From assembly GCF_003841465.1 (NCBI RefSeq), contig NZ_REFZ01000001.1:248001-312000 (forward strand): a DNA stretch of 64,000 bases. The letters are read 5' to 3'. The position numbers and the translations under genes are program-made. Below are positions 18,736-26,657 of this stretch, in pieces (within the stretch, counting starts at the first letter, position 1; each line of letters begins with the position of its first letter). The notes beneath the pieces were generated by a model. That model had not been told where the DNA came from, ran no database searches, and saw only the letters and a program-made list of their open reading frames with translations. The stretch comes from Natrarchaeobius oligotrophus (GTDB lineage: Archaea > Halobacteriota > Halobacteria > Halobacteriales > Natrialbaceae).

Positions 18736-19938
18736 ATGAGCCTGGTGTTCTGGATCCTCGTCGGGCTCTCGACGGCGACCGGACTGTTCATGGCGTGGTC
18801 GCTCGGTGCGAACAGCAACTCGCCGCCGTTCGCTCCCGCAATCGGCGCGAACGCCGTCTCGACGATGCAAGCAGCCTTCCTGATCGGAATCCTGGCGGCG
18901 GCCGGCGCGGTAACGCAGGGCGGGAGCATCTCCGAGACGGTCGGCGCGGATCTCGTCACGGGGGTGACGATCACGCCGCTGGCCGCGACGACGGGGCTGC
19001 TCGTCGCGGCGTCGTTTATGACCCTGGGCGTCTACTCGGGGTATCCGGTGCCGGCGGCGTTCGCGACGACCGGCGCGATGGTCGGCGTCGGTCTCTCGCT
19101 GGGCGGGGGCCCCGCGTTCGAGACGTACCGACGAATCGGAACGTTCTGGGCGCTCGTTCCCCCCTCGTCGGGAGGGATCGCGTTTCTCACGGCCACGCTT
19201 CTCCGGCGAGAAGACATTCCCGAAACGATCGGCGTTCCACTGCTGGCGGCCGTCGTCGCGGCGATCGTCGCACACGTCCGACTGGGGGTGATTCCACACC
19301 CCGAGCGGCCCCAGGGATCGATCGCGGAACTCGTCGCCCTCGCGGTCGAGAGTCCGACCGTCGCCGGAGTCGATCCGGTTGCGGTCGTCGTCACCGTCGT
19401 CTTCGCCGCCGTCGGATTTCAGTCCATTCGTCGGCGAATGGAGGCGTCGATCGATCGAGGAATCCGGACGTTTCTGCTCGTCCTCGGTGCGATCGTCGCG
19501 TTCAGCAGCGGCGGTAGTCAGGTCGGGCTCGCAACCGGCCCGCTCGAGGAGCTGTACGGGATCGAGCTCGGACTGCCGGGAATCGTTCTGTTGACGATCG
19601 GAGCGACGGGGATTCTGGCGGGAGCGTGGACCGGAGCGCCGCGGTTGTTACAGGCGACCTCCCGCGAGTACGCACAGTTGGGCGTTCGACGCTCGATCGC
19701 GGCGCTCGTTCCGGGGTTCATCATCGCACAGACGGCGATCGCACTCGGCATTCCGATTTCGTTCAACAACATCATCATCTCGGGCGTGATCGGAAGCGGC
19801 CTCGCAGCCGGTACCGCCGGCGTCTCGAGGCGGAAGATCGGGGTGACGATCGCCTTCTGGCTACTCACGCTGGGAAGCTCGATCCTGATCGGATTCGGGC
19901 TCTACCGCCTGCTCTCGACGGTTCTCGGTATCAGCTAA
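18736..19938 (+). CDS. PiT-family inorganic phosphate permease (PHO4)
   Basis: The protein has 400 residues with about 10-11 hydrophobic segments. The signature GANSNSPPFAPAIGAN near residue 25-40 and its inverted counterpart ISFNNIIISGVIGSG near 342-356 are the duplicated PHO4 motifs. PiT permeases carry phosphate with a cation. The first motif has GANSNSPP where many family members have GANDxAN, so substrate preference could differ (for example sulfate). It ends 80 nt before the tnpB relic on the opposite strand. The start ATG overlaps the stop of a 30-codon open frame at 18647-18739. Confidence 0.88.
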   Translation: MSLVFWILVGLSTATGLFMAWSLGANSNSPPFAPAIGANAVSTMQAAFLIGILAAAGAVTQGGSISETVGADLVTGVTITPLAATTGLLVAASFMTLGVYSGYPVPAAFATTGAMVGVGLSLGGGPAFETYRRIGTFWALVPPSSGGIAFLTATLLRREDIPETIGVPLLAAVVAAIVAHVRLGVIPHPERPQGSIAELVALAVESPTVAGVDPVAVVVTVVFAAVGFQSIRRRMEASIDRGIRTFLLVLGAIVAFSSGGSQVGLATGPLEELYGIELGLPGIVLLTIGATGILAGAWTGAPRLLQATSREYAQLGVRRSIAALVPGFIIAQTAIALGIPISFNNIIISGVIGSGLAAGTAGVSRRKIGVTIAFWLLTLGSSILIGFGLYRLLSTVLGIS

Positions 19939-19979
19939 GCCGAGCTGAACGAACCCGAACCGTCACCGATTGACATCCT

Positions 19980-19999
19980 CCTCCGCCTGAAGGCGGAGG
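19980..19999. repeat. Subterminal hairpin, tnpB 3' end
   Basis: CCTCCGCCT, GA, AGGCGGAGG: perfect 9-bp arms with a 2-nt loop, 19 nt outside the tnpB stop codon. In this family the region also encodes the 3' part of the guide (omega) RNA. Confidence 0.7.
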
Positions 20000-20762
20000 A
20001 ATCCCGAGCGTTGGGATATTACGGTTTGCAGACTCCCTGCTCTCTCGTTTTGAACGATCCGCTCTCGCGGTCGAACAGGAAGACTCCGGGCTGTGCCAAC
20101 CAGCCGTTACTCATATCCCCCGTCGGGGGACTCTGAGTTATCTTTCTGCGAATGTTCACCGCACCGTTCACGTCTGCGTTTATCGTCGTCTCGCACGACT
20201 CACATACGTACAGACCACGCTCCACGCGGTTCGCATCTCGAATCTGCCCGCACCACGAACACGTCTTGCTCGTGTTCTCCTCGTCCACTCGGTCAACGAG
20301 GATACCATGTTCCTCGGCCTTGTATTCGAGTAGACGGGCAAATCGGTCGAACTCCCATCCGTGCAGTTTCTTATTCCCCGACGCACCCCAGTTCCGCGAG
20401 TCGCCGTTCTCGTCTTCGCGGATGTCGCTAAGGTCGCCAACCGCTATCTTCTCCACACCTTCCTCGACACACCGTTGCACGATGTGCTTGCTGAGGGCGT
20501 GGAAGAAGTGATCTTTGCGCCGGGAGAGTTTCCGCCGAACCTTCCGCGCACGTTTCGATGGCCCGGTCTCGCCCTCCGTCCGGTACTCCTCGCGGGTGAA
20601 GTAGTGTTTGTCCTCTTTCAGCGTGTTCCCCGGATACAACTCCGAGGGGCCATCCTCGTAGTCGATGGCGAGATAGTTGCTGATGCCGAGGTCGATGCCT
20701 GCCGTGTTGTCGCCGGGAGCGTCCTCAATAGGAATCTTTTTCTTGCAGACGAGGTGCAGTTT

Positions 20763-20765
20763 TCA
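20763..20765 (-). other. In-frame TGA in tnpB
   Basis: The codon is read on the minus strand as TGA after the codons for WNGDE, where family members have Trp (TGG). A single G-to-A change explains it. The frame continues open on both sides. Confidence 0.75.
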
Positions 20766-21053
20766 CTCGTCGCCGTTCCAGACGGCACGCACTTGTTGGA
20801 TGTTCTCGACTTCTACGTCGGGCCGGGTTTCGTACTCGGCGAGGATGAAGTCAGATCGACCGTCTTTCAGATTCCAGCCTTTCGAGAGGCGGAGTTGACC
20901 GTGTTTGGCGTCGTGCTTAATGCCTTTCTGTTTCCACGTCACGGTGGAGCGTGGGTGTCGGTCGCCCCGTTTTCGGTAGCCAGGTGGATTGTTGCCGTCG
21001 TCGGAGTTGTACCAGCCATTGAACGCCTCAGCAAGTTCTTCGAGAACTCGCTG

Positions 21054-21108
21054 TGCTCAATGAGCGAAGCTCATTGGCATCACGAGACGGCTTCGCCGTC
21101 TCGAACGA
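21054..21108. repeat. 55-nt insertion made of two tandem hairpins, inside tnpB
   Basis: Removing exactly these 55 nt restores the expected reading HSQSSQRVLEEL. The insert contains two perfect hairpins with 3-nt loops: AATGAGC-GAA-GCTCATT (21059-21075) and CGAGACGGC-TTC-GCCGTCTCG (21083-21103). This looks like a small REP-like palindromic unit rather than random change. Confidence 0.7.
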
Positions 21109-21443
21109 ACTTGACTGAGAATGTAGGTCACTATAGCGTTCGTGGTCTTTCAACTTCGATTTGAGTTCGGCTTCATCGGGTATCTCACCGTCTTCATCCC
21201 ATCGGCCTTGGATATAGTAGCGTCCGACGTTCCACAGTTTCGAGGCGGAGAACCCGCACTGGTCAAGGTCGCCACGAACCTGCGAGTGGTTCGTGATGCT
21301 TGCGACGTAGGTACGAGTTGTCTCCAGCATCGTACTGCGTTCATAACTTGTTATGAGTCATAGAGTAGGAAATCCTATGTTTGGCGTGGAATATCCAGCC
21401 CTACCAGTGTCGGTAGAATATGTCACTGGGTGACGGCGCGTAT

Positions 21444-21463
21444 CCACGGCCCGAAGGCCGTGG
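21444..21463. repeat. Subterminal hairpin, tnpB 5' side
   Basis: CCACGGCC, CGAA, GGCCGTGG: perfect 8-bp arms with a 4-nt loop, near the end of the element next to the uspA stop codon. Confidence 0.7.
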
Positions 21464-21475
21464 TATTGCGCCTGT

Positions 21476-21907
21476 TCAGCGTATAACCGTCACCGGAACC
21501 GGCGCTTCGCCGACGACGGCGGTCGCGACGGTGCCGAGCAGCCGACGGAGCGCGCCGGTCATCGGCTCGCCGTGAGCGCCCATAACCACGTGGTCGACGT
21601 CCGTAGCGTCGACGTACGCGAGGATCGTCTCCGCCGGCTGACCGGTCTCGACGACCGTCTCGACCGTTCGGTCCACCGAGGCCGCCCGATCGCGAGCGCG
21701 CTCGATCAGTCGGTCGCCGCGATCGCGCGCCTCCGCGATCCGGGTTTCGTCCGGCTCCAGAACGTCGCTTTCGCTCATGCTCGCGTCGAGCGGCGTCACG
21801 ACGTTCAACACGGTGACGCGACAGTCGAAGACGGCGAGCGCGTGCTCGAGCGCGTCGAACGCCAGCGGCGAGCCGTCGAGCGGGACGAGAACGTGTGATG
21901 GAACCAC
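21476..21907 (-). CDS. Universal stress protein, UspA family
   Basis: The protein has 143 residues. It starts VPSHVLVPLDGSPLAFDAL from a GTG codon at 21907. Upstream sequence in the same frame is Arg-rich and not typical of the family, so GTG is preferred over the far upstream ATG at 22144. The nucleotide motif MGAHGEPMTGALRRLLGT near 112-129 has two extra residues between the second Gly and the GT pair compared with the usual G-x2-G-x9-GS/T, so ATP binding is uncertain. UspA proteins act in stress survival. It follows the tnpB relic and precedes the padR gene on the same strand. Confidence 0.85.
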   Translation of the reverse strand: MVPSHVLVPLDGSPLAFDALEHALAVFDCRVTVLNVVTPLDASMSESDVLEPDETRIAEARDRGDRLIERARDRAASVDRTVETVVETGQPAETILAYVDATDVDHVVMGAHGEPMTGALRRLLGTVATAVVGEAPVPVTVIR

Positions 21908-21999
21908 GTCCGTCGTTCGACGGACGGACTCTTGTATCTCACGTCGGCACCGAGTACACCCGTCGTCTCGAGAAGCGAGCGGGAACCGATCGACGATAG

Positions 22000-22524
22000 C
22001 TACTCGTCCTGATCGATTCCGTGGCGCTCGTAGAACTCTTCGGGGGAGTCCTCGATGCGCTCGAACTCGGTGTCGAAGTAGTCCTCGTGGTGGCGGACGA
22101 CCTGCTCGACGATCCACTCGCTGAACGGTTCGTCGAAGTGCCACTCGCCCTCGAGGCGCGGAATTTCGAACCTGTCGTCGGTGGAAAACGCCGCGTAGAC
22201 GTGGAAAAAGCCGAGGATCACGTCCGCGAAGTCGCTCGCTTTCTCGGAGCCTTTCTCGCGGCGGTCGGCCAGTTCCGTTCGCCCGTCGTCGGTCAACTCG
22301 AAGTACTTCCGGTCGGGTTCGTCCTCGCGCTCGATCCGTCTGGCCCAGCCTTTCTCTTCGAACTTGTAGAGGATGGGGTAGACCGAGCCGTACGATGGTT
22401 CCCAGTGACCGCCGCTGATCTCACGGATTTCCTTTAGAATCTCGTAGCCGTACCGCGGTTTCTCCTCGAGCAACTCGAGGACGAGGTAGGCGATGAGTCC
22501 TTTCGGCGGCCCACTTTTCCGCAT
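22000..22524 (-). CDS. PadR-family transcriptional regulator
   Basis: The protein has 174 residues. The N-terminal winged helix is clear: KGLIAYLVLELLEEKPRYGYEIL (residues about 8-30), then GHWEPSYGSVYPILYKFEEKGW and the wing ERKYFELTDDGR-like segment. A C-terminal helical domain of about 90 residues follows, of the kind that mediates dimerisation and ligand sensing. PadR regulators are usually repressors. The gene is divergent from the HemQ-ABM gene (172 nt apart) and may control it, itself or both. TTTAAAT and the palindrome ACGTACGT lie 16-28 nt before its start. Confidence 0.9.
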   Translation of the reverse strand: MRKSGPPKGLIAYLVLELLEEKPRYGYEILKEIREISGGHWEPSYGSVYPILYKFEEKGWARRIEREDEPDRKYFELTDDGRTELADRREKGSEKASDFADVILGFFHVYAAFSTDDRFEIPRLEGEWHFDEPFSEWIVEQVVRHHEDYFDTEFERIEDSPEEFYERHGIDQDE

Positions 22525-22535
22525 GTGATCCGTGA

Positions 22536-22552
22536 TTTAAACGGACGTACGT
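22536..22552 (-). promoter_or_regulatory. padR core promoter with ACGTACGT palindrome
   Basis: On the plus strand the TATA-like TTTAA at about 22536-22540 is followed by the perfect palindrome ACGTACGT at 22545-22552. The palindrome sits where factor binding would occlude or abut the promoter, so it is a candidate PadR operator. Confidence 0.4.
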
Positions 22553-22669
22553 AAAGGGTTTCGGTCGTCGTACCACGCCCCGATCCGCGGATCGGTGCAC
22601 GAATCCGTTCGGCCGAACTCGCGTCCGTCGGTCGGGCGATCGGTTCCCGCGCTCGAAACCCGGTCCTTC

Positions 22670-22687
22670 TTGGGGTCGCCACCCCAA
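22670..22687. promoter_or_regulatory. Inverted repeat just before the HemQ-ABM start codon
   Basis: TTGGGGT, CGCC, ACCCCAA: perfect 7-bp arms and a 4-nt loop ending 9 nt before ATG 22697. It could be an operator or a hairpin near the translation start. Confidence 0.5.
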
Positions 22688-22696
22688 CCGACGGAC

Positions 22697-24196
22697 ATGG
22701 ACCGTCGGACACCACCGCAGACCGAAGAGGGCTGGTACGTCCTCCACGATTTCCGGTCGATCGACTGGGACGCCTGGCGAAACGCTCCGGAGCACCGACG
22801 CTCGCGAGCGATCGACGAGGGCGTCGACTACCTTGCAGCGACGGAGCGACTCGAGGACGCGGACGACGGAGACTCGGCGACGTTCTCGGTGCTCGGTCAC
22901 AAGGCCGATCTGCTCGTGTTGCACCTGCGACCGACGCTCGCCGACCTCGACGCGCTCGAGCGGCGGTTCGAGCACACCGAACTCGCCGCCTTCACCGAAC
23001 GGACCGATTCGTACCTCTCGGTGACGGAAGTCTCCGGCTACATGTCCCAGGACTACTTCGACGAGGACGGCGAGGTCGAGGATACGGGACTGAAACGGTA
23101 CATCGAATCGCGCCTGGAACCCGAGATTCCCGACGCGGAGTTCGTCAGCTTCTACCCGATGAGCAAGCGTCGCGGCCCCGACCACAACTGGTACGACCTT
23201 CCCTTCGACGAGCGTGCGGACCACCTCTCGAGTCACGGCGAGATCGGCCGCGAGTACGCGGGTCGGGTCACGCAGATCATCTCCGGCAGCATCGGCCTCG
23301 ACGACTTCGAGTGGGGAGTGACGCTGTTCGCCGACGACCCGACCGACGTCAAAGAGCTGCTCTACGAGATGCGCTTCGATCCCTCGAGTTCCCGGTTCGC
23401 GGAGTTCGGCCGCTTCCTCTCGGCTCGTCGGTTCCCGCCCGAAAATCTCGGTGCCTTCCTCGCGGGCGAGGACGTTCCCCAGGAGTCCGCACATCCACAC
23501 GGGTCGAGCGAGCGCGGTCACGGACGGTCGCACGGCCACGGCGACGACGGCAGCCACCACGACCACGGCTCCGACAGTCACCACGGCGACGACGAGGACG
23601 ACGGCGTCCGTAGCGAACTCGAGGGGATCGGCGTCTACGCCGGAAAGCCACACGGCGAGGACGTCCACGCGGTCGTGCTCTACTCCGCCGCCGACCCCGA
23701 CGAGCTGTTCGAGGAGGTCGACGGCCTGCGGACGAACTTCGATCACTACGACACGCACGTGAAGACGGCCGTCTACGAGCCGAGCGAGGGCGGCGACGAC
23801 GCCGAAACGGCGGTCGTCAGCCTCTGGGAGACCGACCGCGCCGCGAACACGGCCGCCGGATTCCTCGCCGACCTGCCCGACGTCGTTCGCCAGGCGGGCG
23901 ACGACGAGGGCGACTCCTGGGGAACGATGGGGATGTTCTACACCGTCGAATCCGAACACCGAACCGACTTCGTCGACACGTTCGGCGACGTCGCCGGGCT
24001 GCTCGCCGACATGGACGGCCACCGCAAGACGGACCTGCTGGTCAACCGCGAGAACGAAGACGACATGTTCATCGCCAGCCGGTGGGACTCCCGCGAGGAT
24101 GCCATGGCCTTTTTCCGCAGCGACGCGTTCTCCGAGACCGTCGAGTTCGGCCGGGACGTCCTCGCCGACCGGCCACGACACGTCTTTCTCGCCTGA
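22697..24196 (+). CDS. pitA: Heme-binding HemQ/chlorite dismutase-like protein fused to an ABM domain (PitA type)
   Basis: The protein has 499 residues from ATG 22697; the frame extends upstream to 22595 but that part looks non-coding. Residues about 8-260 are a chlorite dismutase/HemQ-like domain (EGWYVLHDFRSIDW, SGYMSQDYFD, FVSFYPMSKRRGPDHNWYDLPF). Residues about 265-302 are a His/Gly/Asp-rich linker with roughly a dozen His. The C-terminal half is an antibiotic biosynthesis monooxygenase-like domain ending RWDSREDAMAFFRSDAF. This arrangement is known in haloarchaea, first as PitA of Haloferax volcanii. HemQ proteins decarboxylate coproheme to heme; the role of the fused domain and linker is open. 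A padR gene is divergent upstream. Confidence 0.9.
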   Translation: MDRRTPPQTEEGWYVLHDFRSIDWDAWRNAPEHRRSRAIDEGVDYLAATERLEDADDGDSATFSVLGHKADLLVLHLRPTLADLDALERRFEHTELAAFTERTDSYLSVTEVSGYMSQDYFDEDGEVEDTGLKRYIESRLEPEIPDAEFVSFYPMSKRRGPDHNWYDLPFDERADHLSSHGEIGREYAGRVTQIISGSIGLDDFEWGVTLFADDPTDVKELLYEMRFDPSSSRFAEFGRFLSARRFPPENLGAFLAGEDVPQESAHPHGSSERGHGRSHGHGDDGSHHDHGSDSHHGDDEDDGVRSELEGIGVYAGKPHGEDVHAVVLYSAADPDELFEEVDGLRTNFDHYDTHVKTAVYEPSEGGDDAETAVVSLWETDRAANTAAGFLADLPDVVRQAGDDEGDSWGTMGMFYTVESEHRTDFVDTFGDVAGLLADMDGHRKTDLLVNRENEDDMFIASRWDSREDAMAFFRSDAFSETVEFGRDVLADRPRHVFLA

Positions 24197-24245
24197 TCGG
24201 CTCCGCTCACGCGACTCGAGGTGCGGCGTTTCTCCCGATTCTCGA

Positions 24246-24419
24246 CTACGACAGCTCGTCGTAGAAGAAGTAGCCCGCCACGCCCGCCAGCCCGAGCGCG
24301 AGGGTGACGTACGGCCAGTTGCCGGCTTCCTCGCCCGTCAGGTAGGCGTGACCCGTGACGAAGATGGCGAACCCGACGTGGGCGACCGCCGTCGCGAACA
24401 GGAACGCGGTGAGGTCCAT
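24246..24419 (-). CDS. Small membrane protein, two membrane segments
   Basis: The protein has 57 residues from MDLTAFLFATAVAHVGFAIF. Hydrophobic helices span about 4-22 and 36-53, joined by a short loop GHAYLTGEEAGNWPY, and the protein ends FFYDELS. Similar short proteins are common in haloarchaea, but none has a known function. The open frame continues upstream to 24599, but that part is low-quality sequence. It lies downstream of and convergent with the HemQ-ABM gene. Confidence 0.65.
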   Translation of the reverse strand: MDLTAFLFATAVAHVGFAIFVTGHAYLTGEEAGNWPYVTLALGLAGVAGYFFYDELS

Positions 24420-24606
24420 CCTACTCGAGGGATTCGACGAGAGCCAGATAGCCGTTTCGGACCGAGGTGGTCGGTCCGGCCACTCGCGCACCCGATACCG
24501 GCCGGGAGGGACGGTCGGTCCAACCCGCGACGGCAACCCGACTCGACGATGGGCAGGCAGTCCATCGAACGGCGTCGCTCGCGATAGCCCGCAGCCCAAG
24601 GGGATG

Positions 24607-24990
24607 TTAGAAGTCGTGATCCGGATCGTCTTCGACCGAGCGTTTCATCGAGTCGCGACGCGCTTTCGCGTCCCGTCCGGTCGCCTCGAGCAGGAAGTCG
24701 TTTTTCGCGTCGACGGCATCGCCGGCCGCCTCGAGTTCGTCCGGCCCGAGTTCGGTCGGATCGCGTTCGTAGAACTGGACGGCCAGTTTGTCCTTCTTGC
24801 CGGAGTACTCGACGGCACCGACGACGATCTTCTCGAAGACCGGGTTGTCCGGTTCGCCGATCACGTAGAGGTCACTTCCTTTGAACTCCGTGGTGTCGGT
24901 GATCGGACCGAAGTAGTCCTCGATCGTCGACTCCATGTCCGGGATTCGCTCCTCGAGATATTCACCGCGACGCATCTTGTACTCCTTCAT
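24607..24990 (-). CDS. DUF5611 family protein
   Basis: The protein has 127 residues from MKEYKMRRGEYLEERIPDME. The domain continues with IEDYFGPITDTTEFKGSDLYVIG, EKIVVGAVEYSGKKDKLAVQFYERDP and a helical C-terminus rich in Asp and Lys. This is the haloarchaeal DUF5611 fold, of unknown role. A start at 25029 (MKRGKHPAVYLQS) would add 13 residues; the chosen start matches the usual domain boundary. No clear TATA box distinguishes the two. Confidence 0.8.
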   Translation of the reverse strand: MKEYKMRRGEYLEERIPDMESTIEDYFGPITDTTEFKGSDLYVIGEPDNPVFEKIVVGAVEYSGKKDKLAVQFYERDPTELGPDELEAAGDAVDAKNDFLLEATGRDAKARRDSMKRSVEDDPDHDF

Positions 24991-25130
24991 GGATTGGAGA
25001 TACACGGCGGGGTGTTTACCTCTTTTCATAGCCGATGTTGTGGATACTCGACACGATCGGTGACGAGGCGGATCGAACCAGACCGGGCGTGAAAACGAGC
25101 GGAAGGCGAGAGAGCCGAACGCGGGCGGGT

Positions 25131-26072
25131 TCACCGGAGCGGACGCTCGCCCAGGTAGCCTTTCCGACAGTCGGGACAGATATCGCCGGCGCGAAGCGAG
25201 CCGCGGTCGTCGCCGGCGACGAACTCACAGCGCGGACAGTAGAACTCGGTCGGTTCGTCCGCGCGACCGCTTCCGTTTTCGCCCGGCGTCGGTACCGAGC
25301 CGGCGCGTTCGATGCCGGAGCCGGACGCGGAGTCGTCGTCGGTCTCGGAATCGACGACGCCGTTTGCGGCGTTCAGGATCTCCGATTCGGTCGCGACCGC
25401 CTCGGCACCCGTCGACGAGTCCACGGCCGACTCGTCGTGCTCGAGAACGATCGCGTCGTCCTCGACCGGTTCGTCCTCGACGGGACCGTCGTCCGCCTCG
25501 GGCCACGAGGCGGGTTCGTCGACGGCGTCTTCCGGCGAGCCGACGTCGTCGGAGTCGGGCCACTCGCCGTGATCGCGGTCGTCGGCCGCGTCCGAGTCGC
25601 CGGGTGAGACGGTACTCGAGTCGCCGTCGTCTTCGAGAATCTCGCCGTCGTCGGTGATCGGATCGCCAGCGTCGTCGGTCGGGACGTCGACGTCGTCGGG
25701 ATCAGTCGCCCGATCCGACGCGGGCTGTGCGTCGGTCGGTTCGGCGTCGACGACGACGGCGTCCGATTCGGCCGCATCGGAATCGGCCGCGTGGGGGTCG
25801 GCCGCGTCGGAATCGGGGGACGCGCCGACGTGTTCGGGAGGCGATTCGGATTCGGCGTCGAGAGTGGAATCGTCGGGGCGGGGATCGCCGTCCGGTCCGG
25901 TGACGATGCTCGTCACCTCGGTGTTCTCGCTGATGACGTTTCGTTGGCCACAGCGGAGACACTCTTCGTACTCCTGGACGGTGACGACGACCTCGCTGCC
26001 CCGTTCTTCGCGCTCGCGTTCGACTTCGGACTCGCCGTAGTCGTGTCCGAGCAGCGAACATCGCAGGACCAT
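25131..26072 (-). CDS. Zinc-ribbon protein with long acidic linker (DUF7093-like)
   Basis: The protein has 313 residues. The N-terminal 55 residues hold a Cys-rich fold with YEECLRCGQRN and TEVTSIVTG. The C-terminal 50 residues hold a second zinc ribbon, YCPRCEFVAG and CPDCRKGYLGERPL. Between them about 200 residues are almost only Asp, Glu, Ser, Ala and Pro and are surely disordered. The pair of ribbons suggests a bridge between two partners, nucleic acid or protein; the function is unknown. It converges with the DUF5611 gene only loosely (140 nt). Confidence 0.75.
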   Translation of the reverse strand: MVLRCSLLGHDYGESEVEREREERGSEVVVTVQEYEECLRCGQRNVISENTEVTSIVTGPDGDPRPDDSTLDAESESPPEHVGASPDSDAADPHAADSDAAESDAVVVDAEPTDAQPASDRATDPDDVDVPTDDAGDPITDDGEILEDDGDSSTVSPGDSDAADDRDHGEWPDSDDVGSPEDAVDEPASWPEADDGPVEDEPVEDDAIVLEHDESAVDSSTGAEAVATESEILNAANGVVDSETDDDSASGSGIERAGSVPTPGENGSGRADEPTEFYCPRCEFVAGDDRGSLRAGDICPDCRKGYLGERPLR

Positions 26073-26236
26073 TGTGACACCGTACCCAGTCAGGCCATAA
26101 AAAACGTACCGCCTACGTCGTCCGTCCGTCTGACAGCGTCCCGACGTCTCGAGGCGGTGGCGTCGGATCCGATTTCGCCGTACGGATCGGTGTGAACGGC
26201 AAACGTCAAATCCCGGGTCGTCGAATGGTGAGACGG

Positions 26237-26536
26237 ATGAGAGCGAAGCGGGAGTATCGAGACCGGGAGCGAACGGAGGTGGCGGTGCTCGATGCGCTCG
26301 TCGACCGGTCCGAGGAGGGGATGACCGTCTTCGAACTTCGTGCCGCCGTCGAAGCCGAGATCGACGACCTCGAGGACGCCCTGGCGCGGCTGAAGACGGA
26401 CGGGCTGATCGTCGTCGAATCGGACGGCGACCGAACGACGATCAAACCCGACGAGCGCGTCGTCCCGAGCGATCCGTCCGAGACGGACGCCGAGCGGTCG
26501 ATCGGCGAGTGGCTTCGCGAGCGGTTTCCCTTTTGA
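26237..26536 (+). CDS. DUF6432-like winged-helix protein
   Basis: The protein has 99 residues starting at ATG 26237 (MRAKREYRDRERTEVAVLDA). The core reads as a winged helix: VLDALVDRSEEGMTVFELRAAV (helices 1-2), DDLEDALARLKTDGLIVVE (recognition region) and a wing with DRTTIKP. It lacks a sensor domain. It is conserved in haloarchaea with unknown targets. Upstream ATG codons (26192, 26225) add residues not typical of the family. Confidence 0.75.
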   Translation: MRAKREYRDRERTEVAVLDALVDRSEEGMTVFELRAAVEAEIDDLEDALARLKTDGLIVVESDGDRTTIKPDERVVPSDPSETDAERSIGEWLRERFPF

Positions 26537-26657
26537 GTCGCCCTGCTGCCCGTCAGTTTCCCCTCAACCGCGATCGGTCGACGGTCGTGCCTGTCCGTCG
26601 GTACCGCAGACCGTGTGAATCGAAACGCCTGATACGCGCAGGCGACTGTGTCCAGCT

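Larger units (their letters stand above)
20019..21330 (-). pseudogene. tnpB: TnpB (RNA-guided endonuclease) pseudogene with a stop codon and an insertion
   Basis: Two open frames cover one TnpB gene. The upstream piece (21330 down to about 21109) starts MLETTRTYVASITNH and reads through KLWNVGRYYIQGRW. The main piece includes QRVLEELAEAF (about 21053-21021), then GNTLKEDKHYF, the RuvC-like segment KIAVGDLSDIRED, the zinc finger CSWCGQIRDAN and CESC, and the last catalytic region NADVNGAVNI. Two lesions break it: a TGA at 20763-20765 where WNGDEW is expected, and a 55-nt insertion at 21054-21108 that shifts the frame. The remaining sequence is well kept, so inactivation looks recent. Intact TnpB cuts DNA guided by omega RNA and helps IS200/IS605 elements persist. 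Confidence 0.88.
19969..21475 (-). mobile_element. Decayed IS200/IS605-type element with tnpB only (IS1341-like)
   Basis: The element holds only a tnpB relic and no tnpA. Its two ends carry subterminal hairpins, as in IS200/IS605 elements: 19980-19999 past the 3' end of tnpB, and 21444-21463 past the 5' end. No terminal inverted repeats are visible, as expected for this family. The outer boundaries are approximate: the 3'-side end is placed near the TTGACATCC-like sequence at about 19970, and the other just before the uspA stop codon at 21476. With no intact transposase the copy cannot move by itself. Confidence 0.75.

Noticed and set aside
20763-20765. TGA in tnpB read as selenocysteine
   Set aside because: Haloarchaea are not known to use selenocysteine, family members have Trp here, and the gene is also frameshifted.
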